DNA of 62,809 bases from Methylocystis suflitae (GTDB lineage: Bacteria; Pseudomonadota; Alphaproteobacteria; Rhizobiales; Beijerinckiaceae). Made by a program: the position numbers and the translations under genes. Of this stretch, positions 25,366 to 32,237 are shown in pieces (within the stretch, counting starts at the first letter, position 1; the number at the start of each line of letters is the position of its first letter). The notes beneath the pieces are model-generated. The model did not search any database. It saw nothing but the letters and a program-made list of their open reading frames with translations, and was not told where the DNA came from. The stretch spans positions 1 to 62,809 of the forward strand of contig NZ_JAMRYX010000148.1 of assembly GCF_024448135.1 (NCBI RefSeq), read 5' to 3'.

Positions 25366-26505
25366 ATGGTGTGGTTGCTGAACGGCGCGGTCGCTGTCGT
25401 TGTGGCGTTCTTCTCGAGTGCGCCGGCGGCGCACGCCCATACGGCGAATATTTCCAGCAGCCGAATCGTGCCGACAGGGCACGGTCTTTACCGCGTCGAG
25501 GTCGGCTTTCTGGGAAGTGACATCGAGCGCATGTTCGCCGAGAACAAACCGAAGAGCGACGAGATCGATCTCACCGAGCCCGGCGTGATCGAGGGCATGA
25601 TCGGCAAGTTCATTCAAACGCGCGTCGATCTGCAGAATGCGGAAGGACAGACCTGCGCGAGCACGGTCGTTTCCGTCGGCGATGATCCGACTAATCCTTC
25701 TGACTCAAAAGTCGTGCTGCGGATGGACTGCAGCGCGGTTCAAGGGCAGATCTTTTACAACCCGTTCAGACTTCTTGATGCGCAGGGACCGCGCGCCAAA
25801 CAACTCGTCAGCATCGGGGAGAAAGGCGATGAATCCAATCTGACCGAGGCGCAGCGCCTGGGCCGGGAGCCGGCGCCCGGACAAGTCATGATCTATCCCG
25901 GCGACCCGATGATTGATCTCTCCAAGCCGCTGCTGACGCCTTGGGAGCTTGCGCCGAAATTTTTCTCCGCCGGGGTCGAGCACATCGTGACGGGCTATGA
26001 TCATCTGTGCTTCCTGATCGCCGTGATGCTATGGGCGACGCGCATCTGGCCCGTCGTCAAGATTGTGACGGCTTTCACAGTGTCGCATTCGGTGACGCTG
26101 TCGCTCGCGGCGCTCGAACTCGTTAATCTGCCGAGCCATTGGGTGGAGATCGCAATCGCGCTGTCGATCATCTACGTCGCAGTCGAGAACTTCTTCACGC
26201 GCAAGGTCGACGGTCGCTGGCGAGACACATTCGCATTCGGCTTCATCCATGGCTTTGGATTCGCGAGCGGTCTGATCGAACTCGGCGTTCCTCAGCGCGC
26301 CATCGTGCCGGCGCTGGCGAGCTTCAACATCGGCGTCGAAGTCGGGCAGATCGGCGTCGTGCTCATCGTTCTCCCCTTACTTCTTATGACAGATAAGATT
26401 TTCACTCATGGTCGGCGCAGTCCGCTCCTCGTTCAGATCTGCTCAGCGATTATCGCCTGCTTTGGCGCTTATTGGTTTTTTGTGCGCGTTGCCGAGCTGG
26501 GCTAG
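25366..26505 (+). CDS. HupE/UreJ family membrane protein
   Basis: A 379-residue protein with AAGGGAG before the ATG. A signal peptide ends at APAAHA, leaving His as the likely first mature residue (HTANISSSRIV). A periplasmic domain runs to about residue 200, followed by about six to seven helices. Family motifs are SAGVEHIVTGYDHLCFL, TAFTVSHSVTLSLAAL, FAFGFIHGFGFASGLIEL and ASFNIGVEVGQ. Those conserved His residues within the membrane part are typical of HupE/UreJ_2 proteins. Related proteins carry nickel or other metals, but this long subgroup is uncharacterised. Its place beside CopC and bufferin genes suggests copper; that is inference. Confidence 0.85.
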   Translation: MVWLLNGAVAVVVAFFSSAPAAHAHTANISSSRIVPTGHGLYRVEVGFLGSDIERMFAENKPKSDEIDLTEPGVIEGMIGKFIQTRVDLQNAEGQTCASTVVSVGDDPTNPSDSKVVLRMDCSAVQGQIFYNPFRLLDAQGPRAKQLVSIGEKGDESNLTEAQRLGREPAPGQVMIYPGDPMIDLSKPLLTPWELAPKFFSAGVEHIVTGYDHLCFLIAVMLWATRIWPVVKIVTAFTVSHSVTLSLAALELVNLPSHWVEIAIALSIIYVAVENFFTRKVDGRWRDTFAFGFIHGFGFASGLIELGVPQRAIVPALASFNIGVEVGQIGVVLIVLPLLLMTDKIFTHGRRSPLLVQICSAIIACFGAYWFFVRVAELG

Positions 26506-26836
26506 CGAAATTATCCAGGCTCTGTATTCGGGTGAATTGCAGGACCGCTTCGCCCAACTCTGTTTTTAATGTGAAACTGCTCACGAGGCGAACTGTCTGA
26601 AAAGCTTAAATGTCTGGCGGGAAAAGTCGGAAAGTCTCCGGGAGTGGCTAAAAGATCGTCAAATAACGCCGATGGACTTTCATTTTTTTAATGTTTAGTT
26701 CAAGTGCGCCCGGGCTGGGGCGTTAGGCGTGGGCGATAGGCAGTTCAGCGGAACCGCCTGCCTTGGCGCGCCGTTTGCCGGGCGAAAGCCGCAGGGTCAG
26801 GCGGCTCTTCGGAAATCGTTTATCGGAGGAAATCTT
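26506..26836. promoter_or_regulatory. Intergenic region upstream of the HdeA/B-like pair
   Basis: These 331 bases contain no supported gene. A local AT-rich patch with a T-run around 26680-26700 (TTCATTTTTTTAATG) is unlike the surrounding DNA and is the likeliest promoter region of the downstream pair, but no clear -35/-10 boxes can be assigned. The strong ribosome site GGAGGAAAT ends the region just before 26837. Confidence 0.3.
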
Positions 26837-27133
26837 ATGAGGAAGCTGATATTTGCGCTTGCCGCGGCGGGAGCGCTCGCGCCTTCGCTGTCCAACGCGC
26901 AGGTCAAGATCGATATGACCCGCATCACCTGCGGCGAATTGTTGGCGATGCCGGCCGACGACCAAGCAGACTTCGGCGCCTTTATGGGCGGGTGGTTCGC
27001 GCAGAAGAGCGGCCGAACCTTTATCGACCTGAACTTGTTCCGGAAAAATTCCGCCAGCGTGAAGAGCTGGTGCGCTTCCAATCCGAATGAGTCGGTCATG
27101 GCGGGTCTGCAGCGCGCTTTCGAGCAGAAGTAA
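26837..27133 (+). CDS. HdeA/HdeB-like periplasmic protein, copy 1
   Basis: A 98-residue exported protein with GGAGGAAAT before ATG 26837. The signal peptide is MRKLIFALAAAGALAPSLSN with cleavage after the Ala of NAQ. The mature chain has an HdeA-like layout: ITCGELLAMPADDQADFGAF, then a GGWFAQKSG turn and a second Cys in SVKSWCASNP, so one disulfide is likely. HdeA/HdeB chaperones keep periplasmic proteins soluble at low pH; many alphaproteobacterial members have no tested role. The next gene, 17 bases downstream, is a paralogue (ITCKQFAEY, RYCKKKP), so the two form an operon. An upstream extension to 26729 is not supported. Confidence 0.8.
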   Translation: MRKLIFALAAAGALAPSLSNAQVKIDMTRITCGELLAMPADDQADFGAFMGGWFAQKSGRTFIDLNLFRKNSASVKSWCASNPNESVMAGLQRAFEQK

Positions 27134-27150
27134 CGGGAACGGGGAACCAC

Positions 27151-27444
27151 ATGAATCGTAAACTTATTTTCGCAGGCGCTCTCGCCGCGGTCGCCTTCGC
27201 CGTTCCGGCCAACGCGCAGGTCACGATCGAGATGTCGGAAATCACCTGCAAGCAGTTCGCCGAATATGACGCGGACACCCAGGACTTCGTCGCTAACTGG
27301 ATGAGGGGCTATTTCAGCTCCAAGAACAACATCACCGTGATCGATTCGCGCTACGTGAAACGCAATACGGATAAAATCACGCGTTACTGCAAGAAGAAGC
27401 CCAATTCTTCCCTCATGGATGCGATCCAGAAGAACGCCCGCTGA
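27151..27444 (+). CDS. HdeA/HdeB-like periplasmic protein, copy 2
   Basis: A 97-residue exported paralogue of the previous gene, with an ACGGGGA-type ribosome site. The signal peptide MNRKLIFAGALAAVAFAVPA is cleaved near NAQ. The mature part keeps the two Cys (EITCKQFAEYD and ITRYCKKKPN) and a NWMRGYFSSKNN turn in place of the GGWFAQKSG of copy 1. It is more basic at the C-terminus (CKKKPNSSLMDAIQKNAR) than copy 1. A perfect hairpin terminator follows 9 bases after the stop. HdeA and HdeB of enteric bacteria are also paired and act on different clients; whether these two divide labour is unknown. Confidence 0.8.
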   Translation: MNRKLIFAGALAAVAFAVPANAQVTIEMSEITCKQFAEYDADTQDFVANWMRGYFSSKNNITVIDSRYVKRNTDKITRYCKKKPNSSLMDAIQKNAR

Positions 27445-27453
27445 CCCGAACGG

Positions 27454-27482
27454 AGCGCACGGCCAGGAGTCGGCCGTGCGCT
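27454..27482 (+). terminator. Probable intrinsic terminator of the HdeA/B-like operon
   Basis: A perfect 11-bp inverted repeat, AGCGCACGGCC at 27454-27464 and GGCCGTGCGCT at 27472-27482, encloses a 7-base loop and is followed by a modest T-rich stretch (TTGCACATTTCTTT). It begins 9 bases after the stop codon of the second gene. The remaining bases to 27818 hold no supported gene. Confidence 0.7.
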
Positions 27483-27818
27483 TTGCACATTTCTTTATGA
27501 ATTTCATTGCTCACAGCTCCAGCGCGGCAGTCTGCCGCTTCCGGCTCTCTTTGCAGCACAGAACGTGATGCGCCGGCGCCCCGGAACCGACGCCGCTCTT
27601 TAGGGTTAAGGTAGGGGCCGGCCCGCCGCTGCAGGCTCGTGCGTGAGCGCGCGACTGCGGAGCTCACGAACGACACACGGCGAAGTGCGGACGGAGGAAG
27701 CCTTCGATGAACGACGCTCCTGCGCCACCGGATTCGCGCCAGCGCTGCCGATTGTTCCACACCGCTGCACCCCTCGGGCCGGCGAGCCATTCGCCGCCGC
27801 CGCGTCGATGATCTGCGC
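27483..27818. other. Intergenic stretch before the glycosidase pair
   Basis: These 336 bases contain no supported gene. Frames crossing it on the minus strand (27413-27934, 27606-28973) are arginine-rich shadows of the glycosidase gene. The promoter of the glycosidase pair should lie here, but no boxes can be assigned. Confidence 0.35.
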
Positions 27819-29114
27819 ATGATGCTTCCGAGCGCAAGAGAACTCGACCAGCTCACTGCGCCTGGCGCCTTTCTGTGGGCGACCGGCGTTGAAGACACGT
27901 TCATCACCGCTCCGCATCCGAGAACCGGGCGCATGCTCGACGAATATGAGCTGACGGATCATTACGGGCGGTGGGAGGCGGATATCGCGCTGATGGCGCG
28001 GTTGGGGGTTCCTTGCGCGCGCTATGGCGTGCCCTGGCATCGCGTGCAACCTGAGCCCAGGGTCTGGGATTTCAGCTTCGTCGACGCCGCGCTCGAGCGC
28101 ATGCTCGAACTTAACATCGATCCGATCGTCGATCTCGTACATTACGGTTTGCCGCAGTGGATGGAGCAGGCCTTTCTCAACGCGGACTATCCAAGCCGCG
28201 TCGCGGAGTTCGCGGCGCGACTCGCCGAACGCTTCCGGGGGAGGATCAGATGGTACACGCCGCTGAATGAGCCTCGGATCACCGCATGGTATTGTGGACG
28301 TTTGGGCTGGTGGCCGCCCTACGGACGTAGTTGGTCGAGTTTCGTTGCGGTGATGCTGTCGATCTGTCGCGGCATCGTTGAAACGACCCGCGCGCTGCAC
28401 GAAGTCGACCCCGATATCATCGCCTTTCATGTCGACGCCACCGATGTTTTCGAGTCGAGCGACCCGGCGTTGGCCGAGGAGGCGGCGCGGCGTCAAGCGA
28501 TTGTGTTCCTTGCGCTCGATCTCATCAGCGGGCGCGTCGATGCGTGTCATCCGCTGTGGACCTGGCTTCTCGGGCAGGGCGCCGCGGAACCCGCGCTGAA
28601 CGCCTTTCGCGAGCGCCCGCTTGAACTCTCTGTCATTGGCGTGAACCTTTACCCGATCTTCACGCTCAAGCGGATGTCGCGCGACCGTTTCGGGCGGCTG
28701 CGCATTCGAATGCCTAACGCTTCGGGGGCGCTCGTGACGAAGATCGGCGAGATGTATTTTGAACGTTACGGCGCGCCTCTCATGATCTCGGAAACCGCGA
28801 CCAAGGGTTCGGTGAAACAGCGGCAGGCCTGGCTCACCGACTCGGTCGATGCGGTGAAGACGCTGCGCGCGAAGGGCGTTCCGATGGTGGGCTATACATG
28901 GTGGCCGATGTTCGCGCTCGTTACTTGGGCCTATCGTCAGGGGCTGCGGCCCCTCCACGATCATCTTTTGCAAATGGGGCTATGGAATCTCGATCCTGAT
29001 CCATTGGGGCGGCTGGACCGTGTTGAGACGCCCCTTGTCGACGCCTTTCGTCGACTGACGTCCGGTGGCGCGGATGCGGTAGGTCCGCTCGCGCCAACGC
29101 CACGGCTGCCGTAG
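27819..29114 (+). CDS. GH1-like glycosidase without signal peptide
   Basis: A 431-residue TIM-barrel enzyme related to family 1 glycosidases. The start PGAFLWATGVEDTF is a divergent form of the GH1 opening (FxWGxAT). The acid/base Glu is E151 in RWYTPLNEPRITAW and the nucleophile Glu is E325 in PLMISETATKGS; VDLVHYGLPQW and GYTWWPMFALVTWAY are also GH1-like. There is no signal peptide, so it should be cytosolic. The usual GH1 C-terminal W-E subsite is altered, so substrate cannot be read off. It is followed after 33 bases by a second clan-A enzyme, and both converge on an ABC exporter. An in-frame ATG at 27822 is an equally good start. Confidence 0.8.
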   Translation: MMLPSARELDQLTAPGAFLWATGVEDTFITAPHPRTGRMLDEYELTDHYGRWEADIALMARLGVPCARYGVPWHRVQPEPRVWDFSFVDAALERMLELNIDPIVDLVHYGLPQWMEQAFLNADYPSRVAEFAARLAERFRGRIRWYTPLNEPRITAWYCGRLGWWPPYGRSWSSFVAVMLSICRGIVETTRALHEVDPDIIAFHVDATDVFESSDPALAEEAARRQAIVFLALDLISGRVDACHPLWTWLLGQGAAEPALNAFRERPLELSVIGVNLYPIFTLKRMSRDRFGRLRIRMPNASGALVTKIGEMYFERYGAPLMISETATKGSVKQRQAWLTDSVDAVKTLRAKGVPMVGYTWWPMFALVTWAYRQGLRPLHDHLLQMGLWNLDPDPLGRLDRVETPLVDAFRRLTSGGADAVGPLAPTPRLP

Positions 29115-29147
29115 CGCAGTCTCCACGAGCAATCGAGGAGTGAAGGC

Positions 29148-30368
29148 ATGTTTCAGAGCTTCTTTCTCGCGGGTTTTGAAGGATCGACAGGCTTCAACCG
29201 GCATGGCGAGTGGTTCGATCAGGTCGTCGCGACAGGTCACGACGCCAACGTCGACGCGGACTATGCCGATATCGCGCGACTGGGCTTGCACGCCGCGCGT
29301 GAGACCGTTCGTTGGCCGCTCGTCGACTGCCGCAGTCGATACGATTTCTCTTCGCTCGAACCATTCATCGAGGCTGCAAACCGCCACGGCGTTGGGGTGA
29401 TATGGGATCTCTTTCACTACGGCTTTCCTCAGGACGTCGATCTTTGGGCCGAGGCGTTCCCGCGGCGTTTCGCCGACTACTGCTATGCGGTGGCGCGTTT
29501 CGTGGCTGGGCGCATGGATAGTCCGTGCGTCTTCACGCCGATCAACGAGCCTTCGTTCATGGCCTATGCTGGCGGCGAGAAGGCGCTGTTCGCGCCATAT
29601 GGGTCGGGACGCGGCTGGGAGCTGAAGGTCGCGCTCGCGCGCGGCGCAATTGCGGGCATCAACGCGATACGCGCCGCCTGTCCCGACGCGCGCATTGTGA
29701 ATGTCGATCCCTTATGCCGCGTCGTCTGTCCCAAGGACAGGCCGGACCTTGCGCCTCAGGCGCATGATTTCAATAACAGGCTTGTTTTTCAAAGCTGGGA
29801 CATGTTGTGCGGCAGGCTGCTGCCCGAACTCGGCGGCAGTCCTGAACATTTGGACGTGGTGGGAATCAATTACTACTGGACCAATCAGTGGGAGTTGAAC
29901 GACACGCCGAACGATGACGGAAACCTGCCGCCGCTTGACGACGATGATCCGCGCCGCGCGCCGCTCCCGGAGCTCATTCTCTCCGTCTGGAAGCGTTACG
30001 GCCGCGAGGTCATGATCACGGAGACCAGCCACGTCGGGGACAATCGTGGACCGTGGCTGTGCGAAGTGGTCAGCGCCTGCCACGCGCTCTTGTTGCAGAA
30101 CGTCCCGTTACGCGGCGCTTGTCTTTATCCGATCTTGGGAATGCCAGAGTGGCATGATCGTGATCTGTGGACGCCCATGGGCCTGTGGGATCCGCTCTGT
30201 CACCGCGATCCCGGCGCCGGCCGGCTTCTGTGCGAGCCGATGGCTGAGGCGCTTCAAGGCGCAGCGCCGCTCCAAGCGCTTCATCAGGCGAAGAAGGCTG
30301 AACATCGCGGCGAGCCGCGGATCGATTTGCTGACGAGCAAAGCGAAGCGCTACGCGACCTTGAGATGA
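29148..30368 (+). CDS. Clan-A glycoside hydrolase-like protein without signal peptide
   Basis: A 406-residue TIM-barrel protein starting MFQSFFLAGFEGSTGFNRHG, with GAGGAG before the ATG. The acid/base Glu is E134 in CVFTPINEPSFMAY and the nucleophile Glu E292 in REVMITETSHVGDN; VIWDLFHYGFP and LDVVGINYYWTNQWE fit the same clan. The family is not clearly GH1 (shorter, different start); it could be GH5- or GH39-like. There is no export signal. It lies 33 bases after the GH1-like gene and is probably translated from the same mRNA. Its stop is 22 bases from the convergent ABC transporter stop. Substrate is unknown; a transglycosidase or synthase role is possible. Confidence 0.75.
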   Translation: MFQSFFLAGFEGSTGFNRHGEWFDQVVATGHDANVDADYADIARLGLHAARETVRWPLVDCRSRYDFSSLEPFIEAANRHGVGVIWDLFHYGFPQDVDLWAEAFPRRFADYCYAVARFVAGRMDSPCVFTPINEPSFMAYAGGEKALFAPYGSGRGWELKVALARGAIAGINAIRAACPDARIVNVDPLCRVVCPKDRPDLAPQAHDFNNRLVFQSWDMLCGRLLPELGGSPEHLDVVGINYYWTNQWELNDTPNDDGNLPPLDDDDPRRAPLPELILSVWKRYGREVMITETSHVGDNRGPWLCEVVSACHALLLQNVPLRGACLYPILGMPEWHDRDLWTPMGLWDPLCHRDPGAGRLLCEPMAEALQGAAPLQALHQAKKAEHRGEPRIDLLTSKAKRYATLR

Positions 30369-30390
30369 ATGCCGCCCTGCATGCAAGGCG

Positions 30391-32214
30391 TCACTCCGCC
30401 GCTTCAGCACGTCGTCGCGCTTTTGAGAAAACACCACCTGAAGAGATGAGCGCGTCATGCGCGCCGCGCTCGACAATTTGTCCTTTGCTCATGACGAAGA
30501 TGCAATCACAATCGACAACCGACTCCAGCCGATGCGTCACGAGAATAATCGTGCGCGATCCTTTCAGCCGGTGCAGCGTACCGATCAGCCGCCGCTCTTG
30601 TTCAGGATCGAGCGCGCTCGTTGGCTCGTCGAGGACAAGGAACGGCGCGTCGGACAGCAGCGCGCGCGCGATGGCGATCCGCTGCCGCTGACCGCCCGAG
30701 AGATTCGCGCCGCCTTCGGCGAGCACGGTCTCATAACCATGAGGCAGAGGGTGAATGAATTCGGCGGCGCCCGCGTCCTCGGCCGCTCGTTCGATCTCCG
30801 CTCGCGTTGCATTCTGCCGCCCATAGGCGAGATTTTCCGCGATGGTCGCCGGGAGCACGAGGCTGTCTTGCGCGACGAGCGCGAAATGCGCTCTTAGCGA
30901 CTCGAGCCGTACATCCCTGAAGTCGACGCCATCCAGGCGGAGCGCCCCGCTCGTTGGATCGTAGAACCGAAGCATGAGACTTAAGAGCGTGCTTTTGCCG
31001 GTGCCGCTCGCGCCGACGAAGGCCACCATCTGGCGCGGCCGTATCGTCGCCGAAACGTCGGTGAGAATTTGCTTGCCGCCGCCATAGTCAAAACTCACGC
31101 GCTCGAGCGTCAGAGTTCGCGGCTTACTGGAAATCCAACGCGCCGTCGGCGTATCGACAACGGCTTCCGGTTCGTCGAGCACACGAAAAACCCGTCGAGA
31201 AGCGGCCTCGAAGATGCGCACTTTGGCGAAGAACTCGCTGAGCCATTTCAGCGGGTCCCAAAGCTTGCGTAAGTAGTCGATGAAAATGAGCAGCGTCCCG
31301 ACGGTCATCCCGTCGGCGACGGGCGCGAGAAACTGGTCTCGGTAAACGAGCCAGCCTCCATAGCCGAGGATGATCGCGCCGCCCACGGAGAGGATGCCGT
31401 CGCGCGCGAGAGGATAGAGCTGTTCCTGCCAGTTCAAGCTCAGCAGCGCCTCGACGCTTCTGCCGACCGCGCCGGAGAAGCGTCTGAATTCGAAAGCCTC
31501 GCGACGAAACGCCTGCGCCAAAGGTATGCGCGCCATCGCCTGCTGAATATGCGCGGTCAGATCGGCGTCGATCTGCTTCGAGTCAAGCGCGCGTTTGTGG
31601 ATTTTGACGCCAAAGCGCCAGTTGCTCCATATCATGAAGGGGGCGACGGTAAATGCCGCCAGCGTCAAACTGACGTTTCGAGAGAAAAGAATAATGGTCA
31701 TCACAGTGAGCGTGACGGCCGCAACCGAGGTTCCAATCACGACATCGACGATGCCCCAGGGGCCGAAGGCGTCTGTCGTCAGACGATAGATCGAATCGCC
31801 CTGCGGTCGGCTGCGGTGATACGTGAGGCCAAGATTTTGAAGCTTGGTGAAAAGATCAAACCGCACCCGCGTCGTGCCGCGATAATTGAGGTAATAATTG
31901 ATCATCATGCGGCCCATCCAGGCCGTATATCCGACGAGTTGCAGTCCCAGTCCGATCGCGACCAGCCCTGCGATCTGCCCGGGCTTGTCCTTCGGCAATA
32001 CGGCGAGGAAGTAGCTGTGTATCCAGTTGCCTTTCGGCTCGCTGGAAAGCACGGAGTCGACAAGCACCGCCAGTGGCCACGCCTCCAGGAGGCCGACGCT
32101 GACGGAGACCGCGATCATCGCGACAAGCGCCGCGATCCGCACCCGATCTGGTAGGAAGTATGTCAGCGCCCGGCGATAAACCGCGACGTCTGTCATGTCT
32201 TGCGTAGAATGCAT
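30391..32214 (-). CDS. ABC-type exporter, fused membrane and ATPase domains
   Basis: A 607-residue half-transporter that would work as a homodimer. Residues about 25-340 hold six membrane helices of the MsbA/cyclic-glucan exporter type; residues 365-600 are the ATPase with Walker A GASGTGKST at 401-409, Q-loop FALVAQDSLVLP, signature LSGGQRQR at 505-512, Walker B FLVLDEPTS at 525-533 and the switch His in VTHRLESV. Such proteins export lipids, glycolipids, glucans or peptides. It is encoded 23 bases downstream of the GH2 gene on the same strand and in a locus with UDP-galactopyranose mutase and a glycosyltransferase, so a saccharide or glycolipid cargo is the best guess. Confidence 0.9.
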   Translation of the reverse strand: MHSTQDMTDVAVYRRALTYFLPDRVRIAALVAMIAVSVSVGLLEAWPLAVLVDSVLSSEPKGNWIHSYFLAVLPKDKPGQIAGLVAIGLGLQLVGYTAWMGRMMINYYLNYRGTTRVRFDLFTKLQNLGLTYHRSRPQGDSIYRLTTDAFGPWGIVDVVIGTSVAAVTLTVMTIILFSRNVSLTLAAFTVAPFMIWSNWRFGVKIHKRALDSKQIDADLTAHIQQAMARIPLAQAFRREAFEFRRFSGAVGRSVEALLSLNWQEQLYPLARDGILSVGGAIILGYGGWLVYRDQFLAPVADGMTVGTLLIFIDYLRKLWDPLKWLSEFFAKVRIFEAASRRVFRVLDEPEAVVDTPTARWISSKPRTLTLERVSFDYGGGKQILTDVSATIRPRQMVAFVGASGTGKSTLLSLMLRFYDPTSGALRLDGVDFRDVRLESLRAHFALVAQDSLVLPATIAENLAYGRQNATRAEIERAAEDAGAAEFIHPLPHGYETVLAEGGANLSGGQRQRIAIARALLSDAPFLVLDEPTSALDPEQERRLIGTLHRLKGSRTIILVTHRLESVVDCDCIFVMSKGQIVERGAHDALISSGGVFSKARRRAEAAE

Positions 32215-32237
32215 GGCGCTATAACGCGCCAGCTCGC

